This document shows, piece by piece, positions 8,256 through 17,526 of a stretch of DNA of 64,000 nucleotides (the first letter of the stretch is position 1; every line of letters begins with the position of its first letter). Made by a program: the position numbers and the translations under genes. Origin of the DNA: an uncultured Steroidobacter sp. (GTDB lineage Bacteria; Pseudomonadota; Gammaproteobacteria; Steroidobacterales; Steroidobacteraceae); the NCBI RefSeq assembly GCF_937958065.1, contig NZ_CALFXI010000042.1:62001-126000 (forward strand), given 5' to 3'. The notes under the pieces were generated by a model. The model was not told the origin of the DNA. It saw nothing but the letters and a program-made list of their open reading frames with translations, and made no database searches.

Positions 8256-10376
8256 TCAATCCATCAGCTGTTGCCTCAGATAAGTAAACTCCAGCGCCTG
8301 TCGCTTCGCCGCTTCACGCAGATTCGCCGCGGCCGAATGTCCGCCATCGATGTTCTCGTAGTAATAGAAGGGCATCTGCAGGCTCTCGAGCTTCGCTCCG
8401 TACTTGCGCGCATGGCCCGGGTGCACGCGATCGTCTTTCGTCGACGTGACGATGAAGGGCACAGGGAAATCGTCTCGCTTCCTCAGATTCTGATAAGGCG
8501 ACAGCTTTTCGAGCCACGCGCGCTCCTCGGGCACATCGGGCGAGCCGTATTCATCCACCCACGAGGCACCGGCGAGCAGCTTGTGATAACGGAGCATGTC
8601 CAACAGCGGCACCTGCACGATCACTCCCCGGAACAGTTCCGGGCGCTGGGTGAGCATCACGCCCATCAGCAGTCCACCATTCGAGCCGCCGCGAATGCCG
8701 AGGTGGCGAGGTGACGTGATCTTGCGCCGGATCAGATCCTCGGAGACGGCGATGAAGTCGTCGTAAACGACCTGGCGCTTGGTCTTCAACCCTGCCTGAT
8801 GCCAGGCGGGGCCGAACTCGCCGCCGCCACGGATGTTGGCGAGCACGTAGACGCCGCCTTCATCGAGCCAGAGTTGACCGAGCGTTGCCGAATAAGAGGG
8901 AAAGCGGGCGATCTGGAAGCCGCCGTACGCGGTGAGCAGGGTTGGCGCCGAACCGTCCAGGGACAGTTTCTTCGGTCGCACGACGAAGTAGGGCACACGC
9001 GTGCCATCGCGCGAGGTTGCTTCGAACTGCTCGACGACGTGCTTGCTGCTGTCGAACTTGGCAGGCAGCTGCATGATCTGCTTCGGCTTGCTGGTGTTGT
9101 CCACGGCGTAGATCGTGGGCGGCTGCAGGAAGCCCTCGTAAGTGACGAAAGCCGTGGCCAGCTCAGGATCGGTGCCCTCGATCACGATGTGACCGTCCTT
9201 GGGCAGGCCCACCTCGGCGGTGCGCCACGAGCCGTTCTCGAACGTGGCGTGCAGCAAGCGGCCCCGAACGTTGGTTGAAATCGCAACGAGCAGGCCGGTC
9301 GCCGTGATCGAGGCGCCGTGGATTGCGTCGCGTGCGCCCGGTTCCAGGATCAGGCGAATGGCCGGCTTGGCACTCGTGGCCTCGGCGAGTGGCATGGAGA
9401 GCAGCGAACCGCTTTTCCACGTGCGACCGTTCAGAGCCCAGTCTTCTTTGATTGCAAAGATCAGCTGGTCCGCGTACAGCCCGACCACGGAGTTACGGGA
9501 CGGCAGCGTGATGCGTTCGAGCGCGCCTTGCTTGCCAGGCGTCCACAGCTCGGTCGTGAAGTAGGTGGGCGAGTTGCTGAAGACACGGATGCCCGCGGCA
9601 TTCTTCCCTCGCAGGAACTGGCCACCGGCGCCGATATGGTCAGGCTCGCCGCGAAACAGTTCGCGTGCCTGGGTGAGCGGCTGGCCGCGTTTCCATTCTT
9701 TGAGGATGTAGGGATAGCCGGAGGCAGTCAGCGTGCCGGGCCCCCAGTCCGTGGCGATCAGCAACGTGTCACGATCGTCCCAGTCGATCATCGCTTTCGC
9801 CTCGGGAACCTCGAAGCCGCCTTGGACGAAGCTGCGCGCCGTCGTGTCGAATTCACGATAGACCGATGCGTCCTTGCCGCCATCGGAGAGGCGGACCATG
9901 CAGCGCTGATACTGAGGGGGGAGGCATTTGGCGGCCTTGAACACCCAGTTCTTTGCTTCACGACGCGCTAGCTCGTCCACATCGAGGAGCGTTTCCCACT
10001 TCGGAGCGCCTTGCACGTACGAAGCGAGCGGAGCACGGCGCCAGAGGCCTCGGACATTCACGTCGTCCTGCCAGAAGTTGTACATCCACTCACCTTGCGG
10101 ATAGGCGAACGGCAGGCGGTCCTTGGCTTCAGCCAGTTTGAGCGCGGCGTCGTAGTACCGCTGGTAGCGCGGATCCTTGGTCAGGTGGTCCAGCGAGCGC
10201 TTGTTCTGCTGGGTCACCCATTCGAGCGCGCGTTCGCCTTCGACGTCTTCGAGCCACAGAAACGGGTCGGATGCGGACGCGGTGGTGCTGGCGGGCGCCT
10301 CCGAAGCGCAGATCGCGCCGGCGGCCAGGCCGAGCGTGAGGGTGAGCGCGCCGAGCAACGAGCGAAAGTGATTCAA
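8256..10376 (-). CDS. Secreted prolyl oligopeptidase (S9A family)
   Basis: 706 residues. The ATG at 10376 follows a GAGGAGAAC ribosome-binding site and begins a signal peptide ending near I-C-A-S-E-A. The N-terminal part (about 35-430) is the beta-propeller that gates access by peptide size. The C-terminal alpha/beta-hydrolase domain carries the triad: S565 in GGSNGG, Asp in the KDDRVHPGHA motif (648-649) and H680 in DGGHSAA. The family cleaves short peptides after proline. Export puts it in the periplasm, where it would act on peptides brought in by the nearby TonB receptors. Hydroxyproline/proline-rich substrates elsewhere in the window make a Pro-specific enzyme fitting, though specificity is inferred. 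Confidence 0.93.
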   Translation of the reverse strand: MNHFRSLLGALTLTLGLAAGAICASEAPASTTASASDPFLWLEDVEGERALEWVTQQNKRSLDHLTKDPRYQRYYDAALKLAEAKDRLPFAYPQGEWMYNFWQDDVNVRGLWRRAPLASYVQGAPKWETLLDVDELARREAKNWVFKAAKCLPPQYQRCMVRLSDGGKDASVYREFDTTARSFVQGGFEVPEAKAMIDWDDRDTLLIATDWGPGTLTASGYPYILKEWKRGQPLTQARELFRGEPDHIGAGGQFLRGKNAAGIRVFSNSPTYFTTELWTPGKQGALERITLPSRNSVVGLYADQLIFAIKEDWALNGRTWKSGSLLSMPLAEATSAKPAIRLILEPGARDAIHGASITATGLLVAISTNVRGRLLHATFENGSWRTAEVGLPKDGHIVIEGTDPELATAFVTYEGFLQPPTIYAVDNTSKPKQIMQLPAKFDSSKHVVEQFEATSRDGTRVPYFVVRPKKLSLDGSAPTLLTAYGGFQIARFPSYSATLGQLWLDEGGVYVLANIRGGGEFGPAWHQAGLKTKRQVVYDDFIAVSEDLIRRKITSPRHLGIRGGSNGGLLMGVMLTQRPELFRGVIVQVPLLDMLRYHKLLAGASWVDEYGSPDVPEERAWLEKLSPYQNLRKRDDFPVPFIVTSTKDDRVHPGHARKYGAKLESLQMPFYYYENIDGGHSAAANLREAAKRQALEFTYLRQQLMD

Positions 10377-10593
10377 ATCGTTCTCCTCTGTTCAAGTCTC
10401 ATGGTGATGCTTGCGAGCGCGGCACCCGGCCAGATGAGCGCGCGAGCGCAATGTGCTCCATCGGACAGGGCGGGCGCCGTGGAGTTCGGCGGCGACTTTA
10501 CGTCAAAAACATCCGGATTCAGCAGGTGTTGCCGGCGGCGGAAAAAATTTCGGTCCCGTTTTTCGGTTCCGAACCGTCTTAGTATTCGAGCCG

Positions 10594-11166
10594 ATGAGCG
10601 CCCGGCGAGCGGGTGACTCCAGTGCGTGCGTGGAATGCGGAGTGGTCAAGTCGAATCATCAACTCGTGCTCGAGGTCGTCGCCCGTTTTTCGGGCGGCCT
10701 GATGCGCTATTTGCGGCGGCGCCTGCGCAATTCGGCGGACGCGCGCGACATTGCTCAAGAGACGTACACGCGCCTGTTGCGGATGGACAAGGTCGAGGTG
10801 ATTCGCGATCCCCAGGCGTACCTGTTCCGGATCGCGGCGAATCTCGCATACGAGCACGAGCTGGCTCAACGGCGTGAGCGCACGCGATTGGACGAGCCGC
10901 CGCTGATCGACGATCTGGAGCGCTTGACACCGATGCCGCCGGATGAGCACGCGGAACTGGCGGCGCACGTGGCCCGCTTGAATCGGGCGATGGCTCGCTT
11001 GTCTCCCAAGTCGCGTGCCGCGCTCGTGCTCCATCGACGCGACGGTCTCACGTACGAAGAGATTGCCCAGCAGCTCGGCACCTCGGTGCATATGGTCAAG
11101 AAATACATCGCGTCCGGTCTGGAGCAATGCCGGGCTCGCATGAACGCTCCAGGGAGGCAGCCATGA
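10594..11166 (+). CDS. ECF-type RNA polymerase sigma factor (FecI-like)
   Basis: 190 residues from the ATG at 10594. An open frame starting 47 codons earlier lacks sigma homology, and a GTG near 10642 is an alternative start. Region 2 is seen in MRYLRRRLRNSADARDIAQE and the following Y-T-R-L-L. Region 4 is the HTH in LSPKSRAALVLHRRDGLTYE and the M-V-K-K-Y-I segment. The next gene, a FecR, starts at 11163 inside this stop codon (ATGA overlap), so the pair is translationally coupled. By the FecI/FecR/FecA model, the sigma factor should direct transcription of the downstream TonB receptor and peptidase genes when ligand is sensed at the outer membrane. Confidence 0.92.
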   Translation: MSARRAGDSSACVECGVVKSNHQLVLEVVARFSGGLMRYLRRRLRNSADARDIAQETYTRLLRMDKVEVIRDPQAYLFRIAANLAYEHELAQRRERTRLDEPPLIDDLERLTPMPPDEHAELAAHVARLNRAMARLSPKSRAALVLHRRDGLTYEEIAQQLGTSVHMVKKYIASGLEQCRARMNAPGRQP

Positions 11167-12245
11167 GCCACAGGGACGAATCGTTCGACACGGGTTTGAG
11201 CGGCGAGGCGTCGGCGTGGTTCGCGCTCATGCAGGATGCGCAGGTTTCCTCTCGCGATCGCGCTCGTTTCGCCGAGTGGCTTTCGCAATCGAGCGGTCAT
11301 GTCGATGAGTATCTGGCCATTGCGTCCCTGTGGCGCTCCATCGATCAGTCGGATGCGGCGCAGTTGTCGGCACAGGAGCTCATCGCGCTGGCGCGTGAGG
11401 ATGGTGCATCGAACGTGATCGAGCTGCCGCGCGCGGCGACGACGACCGTGGGACAGCCATCGTTACCGCAGCGTTCGGCATGGACTGCGCTAAGAGCGTG
11501 GGCATTGGCGATGGGTTTCGCGGCCCTGCTCGTCGGCGGCGGATTCGCAACGGACCGCTGGATGCACGGTGCGCGCTATTCCACAGCCACCGGCGAGCAA
11601 ACCTCATTTACGCTCGACGACGGTTCGATCGTTCGACTCAACACGCAGTCGTCGGTGCGCGTTCGGCTGACCGACAGCGCGCGTGAAGTGACGCTGACCG
11701 CTGGCGAGGCCATGTTCGAGGTCGCAAAAGATCCGTCGCGCCCGTTTCGTGTGCGTGCGGGCGAGACGACGGTCGAAGCGCTCGGCACCGTGTTCAATGT
11801 TTATCGCGCGACCCATGAAACGACTGTTACGGTACTTGAAGGGCGTGTGCGTCTGACGACCGAACCGGGCGACGGAAGGGAAGCGAAGGGCAAGTTTGCG
11901 ACCGGCTCGGCCGTGCGCACCGCCGAGCTTGCCCCGCGTGAGCGCGCGCACGTTTCGAGCGTGGGTATCGTGGCTCGCGAACACGATGTGAGTGCGGACG
12001 AAGCGGGTGCCTGGATGGAGCGGCGCCTGGTGTTCAATGTCGAGCCGCTCTGCAGAGTCGTCGAACAGTTCAATCGCTACAACGATCGGCGCCTGCAAGT
12101 CATCGATCCGGAACTCGGGCGCATGGAGATCAGCGGCAACTTTCACGCGAACGATCCGGATTCCCTGGTCCAGTTCCTGGTGCGCACCGAGTCGGTCGCC
12201 ACCAGCACGGGTAGCGACGGCGTGCTGCAACTGTTTCGAAAATGA
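11163..12245 (+). CDS. FecR-family anti-sigma / signal-transducing inner-membrane protein
   Basis: 360 residues, starting at the ATG that overlaps the sigma-factor stop. The N-terminal cytoplasmic DUF4880-type segment (about 15-60, A-S-A-W-F and W-L-S-Q-S-S-G-H) would bind the sigma factor. One transmembrane helix lies at about 108-130. The periplasmic FecR beta domain (about 138-240, S-F-T-L-D-D-G-S-I-V-R-L-N) follows, and a C-terminal STN-like/DUF4974 domain (about 285-358) should contact the N-terminal domain of the receptor encoded next. The full complement of domains suggests a working surface-signalling relay. Confidence 0.92.
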   Translation: MSHRDESFDTGLSGEASAWFALMQDAQVSSRDRARFAEWLSQSSGHVDEYLAIASLWRSIDQSDAAQLSAQELIALAREDGASNVIELPRAATTTVGQPSLPQRSAWTALRAWALAMGFAALLVGGGFATDRWMHGARYSTATGEQTSFTLDDGSIVRLNTQSSVRVRLTDSAREVTLTAGEAMFEVAKDPSRPFRVRAGETTVEALGTVFNVYRATHETTVTVLEGRVRLTTEPGDGREAKGKFATGSAVRTAELAPRERAHVSSVGIVAREHDVSADEAGAWMERRLVFNVEPLCRVVEQFNRYNDRRLQVIDPELGRMEISGNFHANDPDSLVQFLVRTESVATSTGSDGVLQLFRK

Positions 12246-12330
12246 CGGTCCGGATTTTTTCGCGACGGCAGTCTACATCCCCGAGTAGCAACAACACGCG
12301 CCGACCGACACGGCGCGAATGGGGAGCCCG

Positions 12331-15045
12331 ATGAAGTGCCGTAAGTCGATGACGAATGCCGGGGTCGCCCTCGCATTGCTGAGCGCCAGTGCTGTATCCG
12401 CTCAAGTGAGCGCAGGCGAGCAAAGCCCGGCGAAGTCCGATGCATCGCTGCAGGTGAATGCTTCCAGCGTCGTGCAGCAGCCGATTGCCTCGCAATCTCT
12501 CTCGCAAGCCCTCGATGAGTTCGCCACACGAACCAAATTGCAGGTCGTGTATCGCTCCGACATTGCCGCGCGCGTGCGAACGAGAGGGGCTGCGGCGAAC
12601 TTGTCTCCCCAGGAAACGCTCGAGCAACTGCTGCAGGGAACCGGGCTGCGATACGAGTTCATCAACGATCGCACCGTGGCGATCCGGCCGGAGACGAGCG
12701 AGACATCCGAGAAGATTTCCGCAGCTGAAGCCAACAATGCCGCCGCAGCTCGGGGCGAGCTGGAGGAAATCCTCGTCACTGGATCTCACATCCGCGGTGG
12801 CAAGGAACCTGCGGCGCCCACGCAGGTAATCACTCGCACCGACATCGAGAAGACCGGCTACACCTCGCTCGAAGGCCTGTTGGAGGAGTTGCCTCAGAAC
12901 TTTGCCTCGATCAGCCCGGAAGGCTCGCTCTCCGAACACGGCGGACGCATGGCGGTGGGTAACGCCGTTGCTCGCGGCGCCTCTGTCGATCTGCGCGGGT
13001 TGGGGCCCGAGTCCACGCTCACGCTGGTGAATGGCAGACGAATCGCGGCGGGCAGTGCGGCCGGAAAAGTCGTGGATATCTCCGTCATCCCGTTGTCCAT
13101 GATCGAGCGCGTCGAAGTGGTCTCGGGCGGTCAATCCGCCATTTATGGCGCCGACGCCGTGGCTGGTGTCGTGAACTTCGTCACCCGACGCGACTTCAAC
13201 GGCTTGGAGACGCAGGTGACGCATGGCTTCTCACCCGAACACAGCGGCGGCGATCGATTGCAGGTGAGTCAGCTCGCGGGCTTCTCGGGAGAGCGCTTCG
13301 GACTCGCGGCCGTCTACGATTACTCGCACACCGATGCCCTCAACCTCGGGGATCTCGGCTTGCTGAGGGATCACGTCGACATGTATCGACCGATGGTCAG
13401 GGAAGCAGTGTCCGATGCGAGCGTGCATTCGGTGTTCCTGTCCGGCCGCTACGCGGCCACCGACACGGTGGAGATCGTCGCTGACGCGTTCTACTCGCAG
13501 CGAGACAGCCTCGGGGTCAGCTCGAGCTGGTACGACGGCGCGCCGCGGGCCAGCCAATCGCTGATCGACTTCGTCAACGATCAATACGGCGCCGTGTTGG
13601 GCGTGGAGGTCGACCTCGGTCGCGATTGGGCTGTCAATGTCACCGGCAGCATGGGGCAGGCGGGCACGAGCTACGTGATGAGCGACGATGTGAGCTATAG
13701 CGACTTCGAATTCGACTTCAGCACCGATGTCGAGCAGGATGTGAGCACGCGGGCTTTCACTGCCATTGCCGATGGCAGCTTGCCGCAGATGCTGGGCTTC
13801 ACACCACGCCTCGCCGTCGGCGTCGAATACCGAGAGGACGAAGTGAAGACGGTCTCGACTCGAACCACTCGTCTGGATCGCAGTCTGAAATCCGCCTTCT
13901 CGGAGCTGTTGCTGCCGATCGTTACGAATGGCGGCCCGGGCCTGCGCGCACTGGAAGTTTCCGTGGCGGCTCGCTATGACGAGTACGACGATCTCGGCAG
14001 CACCTTCAACCCACAGGGCGGGATCGTCTGGCACGTTTCGAATTCATTCAAGCTGCAGGCTTCGTACACCGAGGCGTTCCGCGCGCCCGCCATGGCGGAC
14101 CTCAATTCGTCCGGCTTCCACTCGGTCGTCTGGCGCGACGACCCGGTCACGGGGGATCCTTCACCGGTACTTTTCCTCGGCGGGACGAAATCCGGCCTCC
14201 GTCCGGAAACCGCTCAGAGCTGGAGCGTGGGTTTCGAGCTCACCCCCGAGTTCGCGCGCCGCACGCGGTTGTCGGCCTCGTACTTCGCGATCGACTATCA
14301 GGACCGACTCGAACGGCCGATCATCTCCTCGGCCGAGGACGAGAATATGCTGGTGAATGCCGGGTTCTATGCGCAACAACTCACGCGCAATCCCACCGCC
14401 GCAGACGTGGCAGCGGCGATCGCAAGCGATACCGATGGCAGAATCGATAACCTCACCGGCGTGGCGCTGAATCCGGACGGCTCCAACCTGCTCAGCGTGT
14501 TTCCGGATCTGATCATCTTCGACAATCGCACCGCCAACGTTGCCGTTCAAAAGTATTCGGGTCTGGACTTCGGCGCAAACGTCGAATGGGACGCGGCCCA
14601 GTCGCTCTGGAGCGCGGGGCTCAACGCAACGTACACGCTCCAGCACGATCGTTATCTGACCGCGACCAGTCCGGCGATCGAGGCCATGGACGGGGTAGGC
14701 AAGCCGGTGCGCTTCAGAGTGCGGGCCAACCTCGGCTGGAGCCGTGGCGCGTGGGGCGCTTACCTCTACGCAAACTTCACCGAGGGTTACGCGAACCAAA
14801 TGCCGATGGCCACTCGCGATGTGAGTTCGTGGACCACGCTCAATGCGTCGCTCAGATTCGACGGTTCCGCGTTCGGCCAGGGCAGCGCTTGGAATGGGCT
14901 GAGCGCAACGCTCAGCGCCGACAATCTGCTCGACAAAGATCCGCCGTTCGTCACCGGCATGAGTGGCGACGGATTGCTGTACGACCCGATGAACGCCAAT
15001 GCGATCGGACGCTTCGTTACCGTGCGGCTGACTAAACGCTGGTAA
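12331..15045 (+). CDS. TonB-dependent outer-membrane receptor with N-terminal STN signalling domain
   Basis: About 904 residues. I prefer the ATG at 12331, which has GGGGAG just upstream and begins M-K-C-R-K-S plus a signal peptide. An in-frame ATG at 12319 is the alternative. The STN (secretin/TonB short N-terminal) domain spans about 45-115 (L-S-Q-A-L-D-E-F-A and L-L-Q-G-T-G-L-R-Y-E). The plug begins at E-I-L-V-T-G-S-H-I and includes LRGLGPESTLTLVNGRR and the S-A-I-Y-G-A-D-A-V motif. A 22-stranded barrel fills the rest and ends in a terminal aromatic residue (K-R-W). The STN domain matches the adjacent ECF/FecR genes, so it should both import a ligand and report its presence. The two S9 peptidases downstream suggest that the ligand is a peptide. 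Confidence 0.94.
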   Translation: MKCRKSMTNAGVALALLSASAVSAQVSAGEQSPAKSDASLQVNASSVVQQPIASQSLSQALDEFATRTKLQVVYRSDIAARVRTRGAAANLSPQETLEQLLQGTGLRYEFINDRTVAIRPETSETSEKISAAEANNAAAARGELEEILVTGSHIRGGKEPAAPTQVITRTDIEKTGYTSLEGLLEELPQNFASISPEGSLSEHGGRMAVGNAVARGASVDLRGLGPESTLTLVNGRRIAAGSAAGKVVDISVIPLSMIERVEVVSGGQSAIYGADAVAGVVNFVTRRDFNGLETQVTHGFSPEHSGGDRLQVSQLAGFSGERFGLAAVYDYSHTDALNLGDLGLLRDHVDMYRPMVREAVSDASVHSVFLSGRYAATDTVEIVADAFYSQRDSLGVSSSWYDGAPRASQSLIDFVNDQYGAVLGVEVDLGRDWAVNVTGSMGQAGTSYVMSDDVSYSDFEFDFSTDVEQDVSTRAFTAIADGSLPQMLGFTPRLAVGVEYREDEVKTVSTRTTRLDRSLKSAFSELLLPIVTNGGPGLRALEVSVAARYDEYDDLGSTFNPQGGIVWHVSNSFKLQASYTEAFRAPAMADLNSSGFHSVVWRDDPVTGDPSPVLFLGGTKSGLRPETAQSWSVGFELTPEFARRTRLSASYFAIDYQDRLERPIISSAEDENMLVNAGFYAQQLTRNPTAADVAAAIASDTDGRIDNLTGVALNPDGSNLLSVFPDLIIFDNRTANVAVQKYSGLDFGANVEWDAAQSLWSAGLNATYTLQHDRYLTATSPAIEAMDGVGKPVRFRVRANLGWSRGAWGAYLYANFTEGYANQMPMATRDVSSWTTLNASLRFDGSAFGQGSAWNGLSATLSADNLLDKDPPFVTGMSGDGLLYDPMNANAIGRFVTVRLTKRW

Positions 15046-15056
15046 CCGCACCTCGC

Positions 15057-15080
15057 GCGCGCGGCGCGAATGCCGCGCGC
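15057..15080. terminator. GC-rich hairpin after the STN-type TonB receptor
   Basis: Perfect 9-bp stem gcgcgcggc/gccgcgcgc with a 6-base loop, 12 bp after the receptor stop, without a U-tract. It probably protects the receptor mRNA 3' end or attenuates read-through into the S9 genes rather than fully terminating. Confidence 0.5.
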
Positions 15081-15144
15081 CATCTACCAGTCGAATATTC
15101 CTGGCCCGCAGCGGCCGTCATGCCGTATTCGGAGATAACATTCA

Positions 15145-17526
15145 ATGAGATCGATGGTCCTGGCCGCGAGTTTGCTGATGTTCACCGCAGTGTCGCCTGC
15201 CGCTGAAACATCCGTCGTGCAGCCACTGGCGCCGGAGGACGCATTCGAGCTCAACGAGTTCGCGCCGTACGGCGGAGCGACGGTGATCTCTCCAGACAAT
15301 AAGCGCGTGGCATACACCGCCTGCGACACCAAACGTGCCTCCGAACAACGATCCGGAGTTCTAGGCGGCGGAGTCATGGCGACCCCGGACGCTCCGCCGT
15401 ACACGCTGGGTTGCGACGTCTGGATCAGTGCGACCGAGGGCGGCGCGGCTCGAAACATCACCGGCGGCCAGGGGAATAGCTGGGCTCCTGCCTGGTCGCC
15501 CGACGGCCGCCTGCTCATGTTCCTGTCCGACCGGGATGGCAAGCCTCAGTTGTTCGTGTGGCAAGCGGCATCGTCGAGCATTCGAAAAGTGATCGATGCG
15601 CCGGTGCGCGGAATGTCCGGTGTTTCGCAGTGGCTCCCGGATAGCGATGGAATTCTGGTCCGGTTGCGCCCGCAGGGGAGGAGCGATGCCGAACTGGGAA
15701 TCGAGGCGCCGAAACAGGCGGATGGATCACCGCAGACGGCGCCAGACGACCCCCCGATCGTCACAGTGCAGTACTCGGCTTCTGCGCGCCGAATGGCTGA
15801 GGCTTCGAATCCGAAAGGCGCGGCTGACTTCACGAGCCCTGCGGAAACGCCGGCGCAACGGGACGAGGCGCCGAAGAATTCGATCAGCGACATCGCGATC
15901 GTGTCCGCGTCGACGGGCGAGATACGCACTCTGGTGAAGAGCGCATCGACTCGCGCCGTCACGCTGTCCCCGGACGGCAAGAGTCTTTACTACTTGCAGT
16001 GGAAACCGGGTCGGCCGTTCGGAGCGTTCATCGATCGCTACGACCTGATCGTCGTGGCGCTTGCATCGGGCAAGCAGCGAGTCATCGCTTCCGATCTCAA
16101 CATGCGTTCGGCGAGCGCCATTGCATGGGCGCCCGATAGCCGTTCGATTGCCTATTTCAGCACCGTAGCGCAGGCCCAGGGGGAAGGTCTGCAAAAAGGA
16201 TTCGTCGGGGTCCCGCGAGCGGATCTGTTTGTCGTAGCCGTCGCCGGCGGCAAGCAACGCCGCTGCATTCCGCCACGAGAGATGCCGGGATTCACCTCGT
16301 TCGGCAACGCTCCAGTGTGGCGGGAAGATTCCTCGGCTGTGTTCAGCATCGCGGAGAATGCACTCTGGTCGTTCGATGTCGAGGCGGGACGGTGTCGTGA
16401 AGTTGCGCGCGATCCGAAGCTCCAGATTCGCAGCGTGGTCGCGAGCGCGCGCGGAGCGGCATGGGCTCCCCAGGACTCCGTGGCTGTCGTACTCGCGCAG
16501 AACGTGCAAGCGCAAGAAGATGGCTTTTACTCGATCGATTCCGCGGGGCGCCTGCACGCGCGCTTGAGCGACGTGGCTCGTTATGACGCCCCCGCAGCAT
16601 CCGCCGATGGACGACGCCTCTTTTTCAAGTCTGAACGAGCATCAGAGCCACAGGACTTGTGGGCGACGACGGCCGCGTTTGCCGCGCCGACACGCATCAC
16701 GCAGCTGAATCCGCAACTGGCCAAGTATCAGTTCGGCCGTTCCCGGCTGATCGAGTTTCGTAGCGGCAATGGCGAGTCGCTGCAAGCGTCGGTGCTGCTG
16801 CCGTCCGACTATCGACCTGGGCGTCGCTACCCCACCGTGCTCATCGTGTATGCCTCCGGCGAGGGTGCGTCCAGCGTGAATTCGTTCGGACTGTCGCAGC
16901 TCGGCGGTCAATTCAACTTTCAGTTGCTTGCCACTCGCGGTTATCTGGTGGTCACGCCGGATATGCCGGTGAAGGTCGGCATGCCCATGCTGGACAGCCT
17001 CAAGACCGCCATGCCCGCGATCGACGCGGCCGTGCATCTGGGGCTCGCCGATCCGGAGCGCCTGGCGGTGATGGGTCAGAGCAATGGCGGCTTCACCACG
17101 CTGGCGCTGCTGGTTCAGACACAGCGATTCAAAGCGGCCGTGATGAACGCGGGTTTCGGCGATCTCGCCGGGCTGTTCGGAATGACGGATGGCGTGTGGC
17201 ACCCCTGGCTGCTGCAACAAGGCGGCGCGATGGGCGTGCCGCCCTGGGAAGATCCGTTGCGTTACGTGCAGAACTCTCCCTTCTACTATCTCGATCGGGT
17301 GACCACGCCGCTGATCATTCAGGCGGGCGGCGAGGACGCGTTCATCCATCCATTGTCCGAGCAGGTCTTCACCGGGCTCAAGTACCTCGACAAAGAGGTG
17401 ACTTACCTGAGATACGAGAACGATGGGCATGTGTTGATGCGTGCCGCGAGTCGCATTGATTACTGGAATCGGGTGCTGCCGTTCTTCGAGCGGCATGTGA
17501 AGGCTGTGGCGCCGCACGGTGAATGA
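15145..17526 (+). CDS. Secreted S9-family serine peptidase (propeller + hydrolase)
   Basis: 793 residues. The ATG at 15145 is preceded by GGAGATA and begins a signal peptide (M-R-S-M-V-L-A-A-S, cleavage near P-A-A). The N-terminal half carries WD40/PD40-like propeller blades (for example S-W-A-P-A-W-S-P-D-G-R and A-I-A-W-A-P-D-S-R). The C-terminal hydrolase has S646 in MGQSNGG, D731 in GGEDAFIH and H762 in ENDGHVLM, a complete triad. It follows the TonB receptor by 99 bp and overlaps the next S9 gene by 4 bp, so it is very likely part of the ECF-controlled unit. It should cleave imported peptides in the periplasm. Exact dipeptidyl versus acyl-peptide specificity is not visible. Confidence 0.9.
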   Translation: MRSMVLAASLLMFTAVSPAAETSVVQPLAPEDAFELNEFAPYGGATVISPDNKRVAYTACDTKRASEQRSGVLGGGVMATPDAPPYTLGCDVWISATEGGAARNITGGQGNSWAPAWSPDGRLLMFLSDRDGKPQLFVWQAASSSIRKVIDAPVRGMSGVSQWLPDSDGILVRLRPQGRSDAELGIEAPKQADGSPQTAPDDPPIVTVQYSASARRMAEASNPKGAADFTSPAETPAQRDEAPKNSISDIAIVSASTGEIRTLVKSASTRAVTLSPDGKSLYYLQWKPGRPFGAFIDRYDLIVVALASGKQRVIASDLNMRSASAIAWAPDSRSIAYFSTVAQAQGEGLQKGFVGVPRADLFVVAVAGGKQRRCIPPREMPGFTSFGNAPVWREDSSAVFSIAENALWSFDVEAGRCREVARDPKLQIRSVVASARGAAWAPQDSVAVVLAQNVQAQEDGFYSIDSAGRLHARLSDVARYDAPAASADGRRLFFKSERASEPQDLWATTAAFAAPTRITQLNPQLAKYQFGRSRLIEFRSGNGESLQASVLLPSDYRPGRRYPTVLIVYASGEGASSVNSFGLSQLGGQFNFQLLATRGYLVVTPDMPVKVGMPMLDSLKTAMPAIDAAVHLGLADPERLAVMGQSNGGFTTLALLVQTQRFKAAVMNAGFGDLAGLFGMTDGVWHPWLLQQGGAMGVPPWEDPLRYVQNSPFYYLDRVTTPLIIQAGGEDAFIHPLSEQVFTGLKYLDKEVTYLRYENDGHVLMRAASRIDYWNRVLPFFERHVKAVAPHGE

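Noticed and set aside
10453..10593. 47-codon N-terminal extension of the ECF sigma factor
   Set aside because: The extension has no sigma homology and no ribosome-binding site; a start at 10594 gives the usual 190-residue size.
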